Source: Melioribacteraceae bacterium
GTDB taxonomy: Bacteria > Bacteroidota > Ignavibacteria > Ignavibacteriales > Melioribacteraceae
Assembly: GCA_027030245.1 (NCBI GenBank)
Contig: JALVFE010000025.1
Location: forward strand, 124,001 to 188,000
Reading direction: 5' to 3'
DNA length: 64,000 nucleotides
The stretch's first letter is position 1, and the number at the start of each line of letters is the position of its first letter. Shown in pieces: positions 1 to 8,539 of this stretch. The notes beneath the pieces are model-generated. The model saw only the letters and a list, made by a program, of their open reading frames with translations, had not been told where the DNA came from and searched no databases. The translations under genes and the position numbers were made by a program.

Positions 1-1
1 T

Positions 2-175
2 GCAAAAATGTTTTTGGCAAACTCGATTACCTTAACTCCCGGAACTTTAACCGTTGACGTTATCGACGACAAATTGTATATACATTGGATAGATGTTATT
101 TCCGAAGATCCTGAAACTATTTACAATGAAATAGGTAAAGATTTCGAAGAAATATTAAAGGAAATTTTTAGATGA
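2..175 (+). CDS. Mrp/Mnh antiporter subunit E-like (MbxA), C-terminal part
   Basis: The frame is open from the window edge and ends at 173-175, so only the last 57 residues are present. The segment ANSITLTPGTLTVDV is the hallmark of MnhE/MrpE proteins and is followed by the usual acidic cytoplasmic tail. In Mbx/Mbh complexes this subunit is part of the Mrp-derived membrane arm that moves Na+ or H+. Its stop overlaps the start of the next gene (ATG at 172), so it is translationally coupled to the operon. The upstream part and the operon promoter lie outside the window. Confidence 0.85.
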   Translation, partial: AKMFLANSITLTPGTLTVDVIDDKLYIHWIDVISEDPETIYNEIGKDFEEILKEIFR

Positions 176-420
176 TTTATATCTATGCTGCATTTATAAT
201 TTTAGCGGTGTTTTTTGCGGTTTTAAGAGGTTTGCTCGGGCCAACAACTTCGGACAGGGTAGTTGCATTGGATAATCTCACAACAATTTCAACCGCCGGC
301 TTGGTTTTACTTGGATTTGTTTTTCAACGGTTTATATATATTGATGTTTCTCTGATTTACGGCGTACTTTCCTTTGTTGGAGTTTTAACAATCGCGCGGT
401 ATTTGGAAGGTGGATTATGA
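172..420 (+). CDS. Mrp/Mnh antiporter subunit F-like (MbxB)
   Basis: An 82-residue protein with three predicted membrane helices filling its length. The GLLGPTTSDRVVALD motif after the first helix is typical of MnhF/MrpF. It belongs to the Mrp-type ion-translocating half of the membrane complex encoded by the operon. It overlaps the upstream E subunit by 4 nt and the downstream G subunit by 4 nt. The length agrees with the family (about 80-95 aa). Confidence 0.9.
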   Translation: MIYIYAAFIILAVFFAVLRGLLGPTTSDRVVALDNLTTISTAGLVLLGFVFQRFIYIDVSLIYGVLSFVGVLTIARYLEGGL

Positions 421-755
421 TTTTGAATATATTAGGAAACGTTTTAATCACAATAGGTGTGATTTTCCTTTTTCTCGGAGCGCTTGGTATTTTCCGCATG
501 CCCGATGTTTATTCAAGAATGCAAGCGGGAACCAAAGCTACTACGCTCGGAGCGCTTAGTACGGTTATCGGAGTGGGAATACTTCAACCCGAATGGTTTT
601 GGAAAACATTGCTTATAGCTATTTTTATTGCTATTTCCAATCCTATCAGCTCACATGCACTTGCGCGCGGAAGTCATAAAATAGGGATTAAGCCTTTTAT
701 GAAAAAAGAGGGCTTGGACAGCTACGAGAACGTTAGCATTGAGGAGGAAAAGTAA
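417..755 (+). CDS. Mrp/Mnh antiporter subunit G-like (MbxC)
   Basis: A 112-residue membrane protein of the MnhG/PhaG family. It has three hydrophobic helices, the conserved GIFRMPDVYSRMQAGTKATT segment after the first helix, and a charged C-terminal tail. It sits in the invariant E-F-G order of Mrp-type operons and overlaps both neighbours by a few bases. With subunits E and F it is expected to form the distal part of the Na+/H+ module of the Mbx-like complex. Confidence 0.9.
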   Translation: MILNILGNVLITIGVIFLFLGALGIFRMPDVYSRMQAGTKATTLGALSTVIGVGILQPEWFWKTLLIAIFIAISNPISSHALARGSHKIGIKPFMKKEGLDSYENVSIEEEK

Positions 756-1003
756 TGAGCTGGCTGATGATAATTGTTGTTGTTTTGTCCGTAGTATTAA
801 TCATCGCCGCATTGTTTGCCGTTTATCAGAAAGATTTATTGTTAGCGGTTATCGGCACTTCGGCGGTTTCGGTTGTTCTTTCCGTGTTGTTTTATATTTT
901 ACAAGCACCGGATGTGGCTTTAACCGAAGCGGCAATCGGCGTGGCATTAACAACAATTATTTTTGTGATTACAATTAAAAAAACCAAAAGGTTTGAAGAA
1001 TGA
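755..1003 (+). CDS. MbxD-like membrane subunit (DUF4040; N-terminal MnhA/B-type)
   Basis: An 82-residue protein with three membrane helices. The motif QAPDVALTEAAIGVALTT is characteristic of the MbhD/DUF4040 family, which corresponds to a C-terminal helix bundle of MrpA. The start overlaps the last base of the previous stop codon (TAATG), and the end overlaps the next gene by 4 nt. In MBH and MBS this subunit links the Mrp-derived D/E/F block to the pump subunit. Confidence 0.88.
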   Translation: MSWLMIIVVVLSVVLIIAALFAVYQKDLLLAVIGTSAVSVVLSVLFYILQAPDVALTEAAIGVALTTIIFVITIKKTKRFEE

Positions 1004-1680
1004 GAAAGGTAATTGCAATTCTTTTGTTAATAATAATCGGATATTATTCGATTGACACTATTTTAAAAATTCCTTTTGGCGAGGGTGTTAAAGGAGTAGG
1101 GAAACACTATTTGGAATCAACAATTAAAGAAACGGGCGCAGTAAATTCGGTTACAGCTATTGTTGTAAGTTACAGAGGTTTCGATACTCTGGGTGAAGTT
1201 ACGGTCTTGTTTTTGGCTGCAACCGGTTTGGGAGCAATACTCTACGATAAAAAAGGAAAAAAACGCTCTTTGCAAAATGCTAGTCTTATTGTAAAAACAT
1301 CTTCAAAAATAATTTATCCGTTAATAGCTTTACTCGGGGCTTACGTTTTCGTTCACGGACATTTAACTCCAGGTGGAGGTTTTCAAGGCGGAGCAATTAT
1401 CGCAACGGGCGTTCTGCTTATGTTTATTTCTTACAGATCATTCGAAACTAATCATAAAGCTTTAAGCATTATAGAATCCCTTGCGGGAATGACTTTCGTT
1501 ACAATAGGCTTTGCCGGATTAATTTACGGAACGTCGTTTCTGCAAAATATTTTACCTTTCGGGATTCCCGGGGAATTGTTCAGCGCCGGAATAATCCCGT
1601 TGATTTACGTTGCGGTCGGTTTTAAAGTGGGAGCCGAATTAACCGCATTATTGGATAACTTATTAAAAACGATTAAGTAA
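1000..1680 (+). CDS. MbxE plus MnhB (MbxF) domain fusion
   Basis: This 226-aa protein combines two subunits that are often separate. Residues 1 to about 85 resemble MbhE: an N-terminal helix, then SYRGFDTLGEVTVLFLAATG. Residues about 100-226 form a MnhB domain with the signature HGHLTPGGGFQGGAI. It therefore supplies both the E and F parts of the Mrp-like arm. It overlaps the upstream D subunit by 4 nt and lies 1 nt before mnhC. The E-B fusion is common in bacterial Mbx/Mrp operons. Confidence 0.88.
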   Translation: MRKVIAILLLIIIGYYSIDTILKIPFGEGVKGVGKHYLESTIKETGAVNSVTAIVVSYRGFDTLGEVTVLFLAATGLGAILYDKKGKKRSLQNASLIVKTSSKIIYPLIALLGAYVFVHGHLTPGGGFQGGAIIATGVLLMFISYRSFETNHKALSIIESLAGMTFVTIGFAGLIYGTSFLQNILPFGIPGELFSAGIIPLIYVAVGFKVGAELTALLDNLLKTIK

Positions 1681-1681
1681 A

Positions 1682-2023
1682 ATGATTTATTACATAACAT
1701 CGATTTTACTTGTATTAATTGGTATGTACGCCGTTTTGGTTAAGAAAAACCTTATTAAAATCGTAATAGGTTTATCGATTGTTGACAATGGCATACATTT
1801 GTTATTAATCGCCATCGGTTATGTTAAAAACGGAACAGCTCCCATTTTTTCCAAAGCCGGTTTGCAACCGAACCAAATGGTTGATCCGGTTCCGCAAGCG
1901 CTGGTGTTGACGGCAATTGTTATCGGTCTGGCTGTAACGGCGGTTGCGCTATCGTTGATAATCAGATTGTACGATCATCATAAAACTTTAAATATTAATA
2001 AAATCAGAAAATTGAAATGGTAA
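1682..2023 (+). CDS. Mrp subunit C / NuoK-like (MbxG)
   Basis: A 113-residue protein with three helices, homologous to NuoK/MnhC. It carries the conserved segment GLSIVDNGIHLLLI in helix 2 and PVPQALVLTAIVIGLA in helix 3. The loop between helices 2 and 3 is extended, as in MnhC. It is located between the MnhB-like and MnhD-like subunits as in all Mrp operons. In complex I-like enzymes this subunit carries part of the central polar axis used for proton or ion transfer. Confidence 0.9.
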   Translation: MIYYITSILLVLIGMYAVLVKKNLIKIVIGLSIVDNGIHLLLIAIGYVKNGTAPIFSKAGLQPNQMVDPVPQALVLTAIVIGLAVTAVALSLIIRLYDHHKTLNINKIRKLKW

Positions 2024-2036
2024 TTCCGGGTTTGTT

Positions 2037-3494
2037 ATGAGTCCTGTACATTTTATTGCGGTACCATTATTTGCGGCATTCTTAATTCCACTAATCGGAA
2101 AAGTTTCCAAGGAACTTGTTAAAATTATTCCCGGAATTGTTTTATTATATCTTTCATATTTATCTATTTCCCTTTTCCCTATTGGTGTTAATCGACCTAT
2201 TGTAGAAATTATTGCGGGCTTCAATCCGCCATTCGGGATTACCCTTTATTACGGTCCAATCGCAGCATTTCTTACAACATTAATTACGTTGGTTGGTTTT
2301 GTTATTTGGTTATACAGTTACAAATTCATTATCAGAGAGCCTACGGAAAAATATTACATGCTTTTTATGATGCTGATTACTGGCTCGACGGGAATAGTTT
2401 TAACGGGCGATATTTTTAACCTGTTTGTCTTCTTCGAAATTACTTCTATTGCAGCGTATTCATTAACGGCATTTTTAAGAGACCGCGACGGAGCCGAAGC
2501 GGCATTTAAGTATTTGTTAATAGGTTCTTTTGCATCTACGTTTTTCTTGCTTGCGATTGCAATAATTTACGCGAATATACATACATTAAATTTGGCCGAT
2601 ATAGCATCAAAAATAAAAGACATTCCGCTTACCACGCGATTGTTCATACTGATTCTAATAATAATCGGTCTTGGAATCGAATCGGAAATGTTCCCGTTAA
2701 ACGGTTGGGCGCCCGATGCTTATTCACAAGCGCCTTCCCCGGTCGGAGCGGTTTTCGGGGGAATTGTGGTAAAGGCGGCAATCTACTCATTAATGAGAAT
2801 AATCTTTCTGATGTTCCATACCGCGGATGTTTTGCATTTTTTGGTTGTGATGGGAGTAATAACATTATTAATCGCGGAAATGTCGGCAATGAAACAACAG
2901 CAAATCAAACGGATGCTGGCATTTTCAAGTATCGGTCAAATGGGTTTGGTTATAATTGCATTCGGAGTTGGAACCGAGCCGAGCGTTAGAGCGGCAATGT
3001 TTCAAATGTTTAATCATGCATTAATAAAATCTTTATTATTCTTTGCTGCCGGATATTTGGTTTTCCATTCCGGTTCAAAAAAAATATCCGCATTAGACGG
3101 ATTGGGTCACGATAAACCTATAACAAGTTTCTTCTTTGCTTTTGGTGCATTGGCAATAATCGGATTGCCCCCGTTCTCCGGATTTTGGAGCAAACTTTAT
3201 ATTCTTCTCTCGGTTGCAGATGCCGGTTTGATGGTTCCTGTAGTTTTAATCTTAATCAGTTCCATCATCGAAGCTGTTTATTACTTAAGAGTTGTAAGCA
3301 GACTTTATTTCTACAAGGAAGAAGCAACCGACGTAAGACGTACGCCGGTTTCGGGTTTGGTGGCAATGGGAATTTTAACCGTGGTTATTTTAATCGTCGG
3401 TTTCTATCCGAATTTAATTCTTCACTGGATGACACCGGCGGCAAATGATTTATTGGATAAAGCGGCATATATTAAATTCGGCTTGTTTCATTAA
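2037..3494 (+). CDS. Antiporter-like pump subunit MnhD/NuoN-type (MbxH)
   Basis: A 485-residue polytopic protein of the proton-conducting membrane transporter family (NuoL/M/N, MnhD), with about 14 helices. Diagnostic segments are FFEITSIAAYSLTAF (the helix-5 glutamate), the lysine in AAFKYLLIGSFAST, and KRMLAFSSIGQMGLVIIAFG, including the helix-8 region. It is the first of two tandem pump subunits in this operon. MBH has one such pump and MBS/Mbx has two, so the duplication is an argument for Mbx. Confidence 0.92.
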   Translation: MSPVHFIAVPLFAAFLIPLIGKVSKELVKIIPGIVLLYLSYLSISLFPIGVNRPIVEIIAGFNPPFGITLYYGPIAAFLTTLITLVGFVIWLYSYKFIIREPTEKYYMLFMMLITGSTGIVLTGDIFNLFVFFEITSIAAYSLTAFLRDRDGAEAAFKYLLIGSFASTFFLLAIAIIYANIHTLNLADIASKIKDIPLTTRLFILILIIIGLGIESEMFPLNGWAPDAYSQAPSPVGAVFGGIVVKAAIYSLMRIIFLMFHTADVLHFLVVMGVITLLIAEMSAMKQQQIKRMLAFSSIGQMGLVIIAFGVGTEPSVRAAMFQMFNHALIKSLLFFAAGYLVFHSGSKKISALDGLGHDKPITSFFFAFGALAIIGLPPFSGFWSKLYILLSVADAGLMVPVVLILISSIIEAVYYLRVVSRLYFYKEEATDVRRTPVSGLVAMGILTVVILIVGFYPNLILHWMTPAANDLLDKAAYIKFGLFH

Positions 3495-3508
3495 AGAAAA
3501 TTAACGAT

Positions 3509-5359
3509 ATGAATTCTATTGAATATATTTTATTTATTACATTTATCGGAGCGGGACTCACATTCATAGTTCATCATGCTTTACCAAAATTAAGAGATAC
3601 TCTGGCAATTTTGGTTTCGGCATTGGATTTATATTTTGTGATTCAAGCAATATCGGAAAAATCAAAAGTTGTATTATCCATAGCCGATTTTCATTTAATT
3701 TGGAAAACCACACCTTACAATAATTTGTTCGCCGTCTTAATTGCCGTGCTCGGTTTTTTAACAATTCTATATGCTCACGATTTCATGTCATCTAAAGACC
3801 GCTTGGGATATTTTTATATGAATTTTCTTTTTGCGCTCGGAGGAATGTACGGCATTGTTTACAGTCAAGATTTTATTTCCCTTTTCTTTTTCTGGGAAAT
3901 TATGACTTGGGCTTCGTTTTTATTGGTAATTTATTGTTGCAAAGATGCTCAACCGATCGGGTTGAAATATTTTGTTTTCAGTGCAATTGGTGCATATTCT
4001 TTACTTATAGCAATAGTTATGCTTTATTCATTGTCCGGAAATTTGGAATTAACAAATTTAATTTCAAACTTTTCGAATTTTTCCGTCTCGAATCAATTAA
4101 TTGTCGTTACCTTACTCCTGCTTGGGTTTGGAGTTAAAAGCGCAATAATGCCTTTACATGTTTGGGCGCCCGGCGCATATTTTATTTCCCCTTCGCCCTT
4201 CACGGCGTTATTCTCCGGAGCGCTTTCGAAAATGGGAATCTTCGGAATTGGTTTGGTGTTATTTAAATTTGCTGCACAGTCAGGTTACTTCTCATACGTT
4301 CAAATCATTTTAGCCTGGATAGGCGGAATTACCGCATTGCTTGCAACGTTTTATGCAATTTTCCAAACCGACGCAAAAAAATTGTTGGCATATTCTTCAA
4401 TCGGTCAATTAGGCTACATCATAATAGGTTTGGCAATCGGAACGCCGTTAAGTATTGCATCTGCTTTGTTTTTGACAATACTTCACGCTGCATTTAAAGC
4501 GATGCTGTTTATGGCTACTGGTGCGGTTTATTTTAGAACCGGCACGACCGATATGAACTCGGTTTCCGGATTAATTAGAAAAATGCCGTTCAGTTTTATC
4601 ACTGCTTTATTCGGTATAATAACGGTTTCCGGTGTTCCGCCGCTCGGAGGGTTTGCTGCCAAATGGATGTTGTACGAATCGCTTATTCAATCCCGTCATT
4701 ATTTTTTGGTTATAGTTGTCTTCGCCGCCAGTACGGCTGCATTCTTATATCTTTATAGATTTATCTTTTCTTTGTTTTTAGGTCAAGAAGAAAAAGAATG
4801 GGAAGACGTAAAAGAAGCGCCTTTGCTTATGGTTATTCCAATGCTAATTCTTTCGGCTTTTGTTTTGGTAGTTGGGGTTTTCCCGGGATTGATATTGGAT
4901 CCTATTTCACAATCGATGAACTATCTCGGGAATTTCAACTTTAATTATGAAACGTCGGTACTCTTCAACGAATGGGGCAACCAAGTTGATATGCAAACTG
5001 TTGTTAACACTATCGGTGCTGTATTTTTAATTGTAGGTTTGATTATTACATTCAAAGGATTCAAAAAAACACGTTACGTTTCAACGAAAGATATTCATAC
5101 ATCAGGCGAAATCCCGCAAGAGAACGAAAACTTAACTTATGCGGTTGATTTTTATAAACCTTTTGAAAGAGCTATTGCTCCAATATTGAAATCCAGCATA
5201 GATAAAATCTATACCGGGATTGCAAATAATCTTGAACAGGCTTTTGATTATTTAAGATATGTTTACACGGGTAACGGTCAGACTTACGCGATGTATGTTG
5301 TTTTCTTTTTATCATTATTAATTTTGTTTGCGGAATTGATTTTCGGAATTAATTTATAA
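3509..5359 (+). CDS. Second antiporter-like pump subunit (MbxH'/NuoL-M type)
   Basis: A 616-aa paralogue of the preceding pump, longer at its C-terminus. The core carries FFFWEIMTWASFLLVIY, IMPLHVWAPGAYFISPSP and KKLLAYSSIGQLGYIIIGLA, the proton-pump signatures of the family. The C-terminal 120 residues add a soluble stretch and a final helix (about residues 590-615), consistent with docking to the NuoH-like subunit. It lies between the first pump gene and the NuoH-like gene, the position of mbxH' in archaeal mbx operons. Confidence 0.9.
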   Translation: MNSIEYILFITFIGAGLTFIVHHALPKLRDTLAILVSALDLYFVIQAISEKSKVVLSIADFHLIWKTTPYNNLFAVLIAVLGFLTILYAHDFMSSKDRLGYFYMNFLFALGGMYGIVYSQDFISLFFFWEIMTWASFLLVIYCCKDAQPIGLKYFVFSAIGAYSLLIAIVMLYSLSGNLELTNLISNFSNFSVSNQLIVVTLLLLGFGVKSAIMPLHVWAPGAYFISPSPFTALFSGALSKMGIFGIGLVLFKFAAQSGYFSYVQIILAWIGGITALLATFYAIFQTDAKKLLAYSSIGQLGYIIIGLAIGTPLSIASALFLTILHAAFKAMLFMATGAVYFRTGTTDMNSVSGLIRKMPFSFITALFGIITVSGVPPLGGFAAKWMLYESLIQSRHYFLVIVVFAASTAAFLYLYRFIFSLFLGQEEKEWEDVKEAPLLMVIPMLILSAFVLVVGVFPGLILDPISQSMNYLGNFNFNYETSVLFNEWGNQVDMQTVVNTIGAVFLIVGLIITFKGFKKTRYVSTKDIHTSGEIPQENENLTYAVDFYKPFERAIAPILKSSIDKIYTGIANNLEQAFDYLRYVYTGNGQTYAMYVVFFLSLLILFAELIFGINL

Positions 5360-5374
5360 AAGAACGGTAACCGT

Positions 5375-6283
5375 ATGGAAATAAATTGGTCAACTATTTT
5401 AGGAATTATCTTTACCCCGATTATCGCTTTTATAGTAGGAGTTACTTACGGCGGATTAACCCGCGTAATTACCGCACGGGTTCAAAACCGGTACGGTCCG
5501 CCGATATTCCAAAATCTTCTCGATATAATCAAACTTTATAGTAAAGAATCGAATATCAATCACGGGGTGATGCAGCATCTGGGACCGGTATTTGCAATTA
5601 CGGCTTCGGTTACAACGCTTTTCTTTGTACCGGTTATAAAAGATTCAACCGTATTTACAAATTTCAGTTTTCACGGGGATTTGATTTTCCTTCTGTACAT
5701 CATGGTTTTCGGTTCGCTGGGAATGGCATTAGGTGCCGGGCAAACAGGCAATCCTAATTCAGCCATCGGGGTTTCGAGAGGTTTAAGCCAATTGGTTGGT
5801 TACGAAGTTCCCTTTGTTATGGCTTTAGTTGCAATTATGATTCAGTTTCAAACTACGAACTTAAACGACTTATTGGCTGTTCAAGACCATTTTACCAAAT
5901 GGATTATTTTTCAATCTCCGTTCGCATTCCTTGCGGCTATACTTGCATTTTTAGGCATGATGGGTTATGCGCCGTTCGACGTTGTTATTGCCCCGGCTGA
6001 AATTGCTTCCGGACCGCCGTCGGAATTCGGTGGTAAGTATCTCGGATTAATGCTCACAAGCAGATCGATTTTCACCTTTGCCAAATTGGTTTTATTCACC
6101 GATATATTTTTAGGCGGCGCATCCGATTTTATTACTCTGTTAATTAAAACTTTCATTCTGTATATGATTCCGGTGCTAACGGGAATAGTTTTTCCGAGAT
6201 ACAGAACGGAACAATCGATACGTTTCTTTTGGTCATGGCCTTTATTTTTCGGAATCATAGCAATTTTGGTAGTTGTATTTTGA
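5375..6283 (+). CDS. NuoH/ND1-like membrane anchor (MbxM)
   Basis: A 302-residue protein of the complex I subunit 1 / HyfC / EchB family with about eight helices. Recognisable segments are VQNRYGPPIFQNLLDIIKL near the N-terminus and FLGMMGYAPFDVVIAPAEIASGPPSEFGGKY, with its acidic loop, near the middle. It connects the ion-pumping arm to the peripheral Fe-S arm. It starts 15 nt after the second pump and is followed 9 nt later by the NuoB-like gene. Confidence 0.92.
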   Translation: MEINWSTILGIIFTPIIAFIVGVTYGGLTRVITARVQNRYGPPIFQNLLDIIKLYSKESNINHGVMQHLGPVFAITASVTTLFFVPVIKDSTVFTNFSFHGDLIFLLYIMVFGSLGMALGAGQTGNPNSAIGVSRGLSQLVGYEVPFVMALVAIMIQFQTTNLNDLLAVQDHFTKWIIFQSPFAFLAAILAFLGMMGYAPFDVVIAPAEIASGPPSEFGGKYLGLMLTSRSIFTFAKLVLFTDIFLGGASDFITLLIKTFILYMIPVLTGIVFPRYRTEQSIRFFWSWPLFFGIIAILVVVF

Positions 6284-6292
6284 GAGGTAAAA

Positions 6293-6838
6293 ATGTATAA
6301 CGATAAAGAAGCTTCAAAAATTGTAGATATAATAAAAAACTTTGCGCGAAAACACTCACTCTGGATAGTTGCTTACGGTACCGGTTGCGGCGCAATCGAA
6401 CTTCCGCCGACGATGACATCAAGATATGATGCGGAAAGGTTCGGTATCCGAGGCTCGGCAACTCCCCGTCAAGCCGACGTTTTGCTCATCACAGGTTATT
6501 TATCCGTTAAAACATTAAAAAGGGTAATCAGAACTTACGAGCAAATGCAAGAGCCAAAATACGTAATCGGATTCGGTTCCTGTACAATTAACGGCGGAAT
6601 GTATTGGGATTCTTACAACACAATCAAAGCTCTTGACAGATATCTTCCGGTGGATGTTTACATAAACGGTTGTATGCCCAGGCCCGAAGCGGTAATTTCC
6701 GGCTTCATTAAATTGCAAGAATTAATTGCTCAAGGTAAAGCAGACGGCGCAAAACGGTATCAAGAAAATCTGGAATGGTACCGGGAAAATCAACGTAAAG
6801 TAATTAAAAACTGGAGAATGCCAGAATATAATTGGTGA
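6293..6838 (+). CDS. NuoB-like Fe-S subunit with three conserved cysteines (MbxJ)
   Basis: A 181-residue small subunit of the NuoB/HycG/EchC family that holds the proximal [4Fe-4S] cluster. The cysteines visible in family motifs are C32 (TGCGAIE), C97 (GFGSCTINGG) and C127 (NGCMPRPE). The usual extra cysteine of the N-terminal pair (CC in NuoB, CxxC in hydrogenases) is absent, with Gly at 31 and 33. A three-cysteine, site-differentiated cluster is the published catalytic feature of archaeal MBS, so I favour a sulfane-reducing Mbx role. No cysteine was found elsewhere in the chain that obviously replaces the fourth ligand. Confidence 0.88.
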   Translation: MYNDKEASKIVDIIKNFARKHSLWIVAYGTGCGAIELPPTMTSRYDAERFGIRGSATPRQADVLLITGYLSVKTLKRVIRTYEQMQEPKYVIGFGSCTINGGMYWDSYNTIKALDRYLPVDVYINGCMPRPEAVISGFIKLQELIAQGKADGAKRYQENLEWYRENQRKVIKNWRMPEYNW

Positions 6839-6842
6839 AAAA

Positions 6843-7430
6843 ATGGATAAAGATTTTATAAACGAAAATAAAACTATTGAAGAAATAAAAAACACTTTTC
6901 ATTCCGCCGAAGCGAAACTTCAGAGGAAAAACAGAATAATCGTAAAACTTAGAAGCGATCTTATTCCACCGTTTCTCAGTTACGCAAAAAACTATCTTTC
7001 GTTTGATCACCTTGCACATTTCTCGTGTGTGGATTGGATTGAGGATAACCAATTCGAATTGGTTTATATACTTTATTCCTATGAAAAAAACATTATTGCC
7101 ATTGTGAAAACAAGAATTGACAGGGAAAAAGCGGAGTTCGTTACAGTTAAACACCTTTGGCGCCAAGCCGAAACGTTTGAACGGGAATTCCACGAAATGT
7201 ATGGAATCAATTTTACAGGCAATAACCGTTTAACAGAATTTATATTGGAAGATTGGGATGATATTCCGCCAATGAGAAGGGATTTCGATACCATGCAATA
7301 TTCTAAGGAGAATTTTTATACGCGACCAGGCAGAGAAGACGCACAAGATGTTCGTGAAGTAATTACCAAAAAGAGCGGAGAGAAAATCCCCGATTTTGCG
7401 AAAGAATTTTCCGTTAGGAAATTGAAATGA
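6843..7430 (+). CDS. NuoC-like subunit (MbxK)
   Basis: A 195-residue soluble subunit of the NADH dehydrogenase 30-kDa (NuoC) family. It has the typical core HFSCVDWIEDNQFELVYIL and the signature region HLWRQAETFEREFHEMYGI, followed by the LEDWDDIPPMRRDF tail that contacts the NuoD-like subunit. It starts 4 nt after the NuoB-like stop and overlaps the NuoD-like start by 4 nt. It has no redox centre of its own in the family. Confidence 0.9.
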   Translation: MDKDFINENKTIEEIKNTFHSAEAKLQRKNRIIVKLRSDLIPPFLSYAKNYLSFDHLAHFSCVDWIEDNQFELVYILYSYEKNIIAIVKTRIDREKAEFVTVKHLWRQAETFEREFHEMYGINFTGNNRLTEFILEDWDDIPPMRRDFDTMQYSKENFYTRPGREDAQDVREVITKKSGEKIPDFAKEFSVRKLK

Positions 7431-8530
7431 GAGAAAAAGAAACCACATTATATTTCGGACCGCAACATCCCGGTATAACGGGAAACATGATGGTAAAACT
7501 TAAAGTTGCGGGAGATACAATAGTTAAAGCCGAAACCCACGTCGGATATTTGCACAGAGCATTCGAAAAATTAATGGAACGCAGAACTTGGATGCAATCT
7601 TTCCCGATTGTTTGCAGAATTTGCGTTCCCGAACCGGATCCGAACGAAGAAAATTTGGCTAGGGCAGTTGAAGAAATTGAAGGACGGGAAGTACCGGAAC
7701 GCGCAAAATATATCCGCGTAATGGTTCTCGAACTTTCGAGATTAGCCGCTTATTTCCTGTGGATGGGCGGTCAATCCGGAACCGCCGGATTATATACCGT
7801 TCCCCAATGGAGCGTTGGCGACCGTGATTATATTTTAGATCTTTTTGAAGAATTGACCGGCGGAAGAATTTATCACATGTATATTTGGGCCGGAGGCGTC
7901 CGTAGGGATTTGCCGGAAGGCTTTGCAGATAAAGTGCTAAAAACTATGGACTATATCGAAAGCAGATTGCCGGAATATGATAAGCTGATGTTCGATAATG
8001 CAATATTCCAAAAACGTGCGCAAGGTATCGGAGTAATAGACAAAGACAAAGCGCTAGAGTGGGGCGTTGTTGGTCCGCCGTTACGCGGATGCGGTATTAA
8101 GCACGACGTGAGAAAAGACGAACCATACGAAGTTTACGATAAATTGGATTTTGTTGTTCCTACTTATGAAGGCGGTGATATTTGGGCAAGAGCAATGGTA
8201 AGGCGAAAAGAAATGGAACAATCGATTTCAATTATCAGACAAGTAATAGAAAAAATGCCGGGTGGCGAATATTACAATAAAGTTCCGACCCCGTTAAATT
8301 GGTTTGTGCCGCCCGGCGAAGCTTACGTAAAAACGGAATCCGCAAGAGGTGAATTCGGTTACTATGTTGTGAGCGACGGTTCGTTAAAACCGAGAAGGGT
8401 TCACGTTCGCGGTCCGGCTTATGTTCACGGCGTTTCTTTGCTCGAAAATATTTTGGTAGGCGCTAACATTTCAGACGTTGCAATGATAATGAACAGTCTG
8501 GGTGTTTGTCCGCCCGAAATTGAAAGGTAG
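7427..8530 (+). CDS. NuoD/[NiFe]-hydrogenase large subunit-like (MbxL), modified metal site
   Basis: A 367-residue large subunit beginning with the family hallmark YFGPQHPGITG. The N-terminal cysteine motif is retained (C63-R-I-C66). The C-terminal motif, which in hydrogenases is DPCxxC, reads LGVCPPEIER and has only C361. The four-Cys ligand set for a NiFe(CN)2CO centre is therefore incomplete, and no C-terminal processing extension follows. This argues against an H2-evolving enzyme and for the MBS/Mbx class. The substrate in bacteria with this operon is an inference. Confidence 0.88.
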   Translation: MREKETTLYFGPQHPGITGNMMVKLKVAGDTIVKAETHVGYLHRAFEKLMERRTWMQSFPIVCRICVPEPDPNEENLARAVEEIEGREVPERAKYIRVMVLELSRLAAYFLWMGGQSGTAGLYTVPQWSVGDRDYILDLFEELTGGRIYHMYIWAGGVRRDLPEGFADKVLKTMDYIESRLPEYDKLMFDNAIFQKRAQGIGVIDKDKALEWGVVGPPLRGCGIKHDVRKDEPYEVYDKLDFVVPTYEGGDIWARAMVRRKEMEQSISIIRQVIEKMPGGEYYNKVPTPLNWFVPPGEAYVKTESARGEFGYYVVSDGSLKPRRVHVRGPAYVHGVSLLENILVGANISDVAMIMNSLGVCPPEIER

Positions 8531-8539
8531 GTATTAAAA

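Noticed and set aside
739-978. 79-aa frame overlapping the MbxD-like gene
   Set aside because: It overlaps the recognisable DUF4040 gene in another frame and has Cys/Arg-rich, non-conserved content.
172-2023. Stand-alone Mrp Na+/H+ antiporter operon
   Set aside because: The Mrp-type genes continue without a gap into NuoH/B/C/D-like subunits, and a full-length MnhA is absent.
172-8530. Group 4 H2-evolving [NiFe] hydrogenase (Mbh/Ech)
   Set aside because: The large subunit lacks the C-terminal CxxC and the small subunit lacks one cluster cysteine, while two pump genes are present; these fit Mbx/MBS better.
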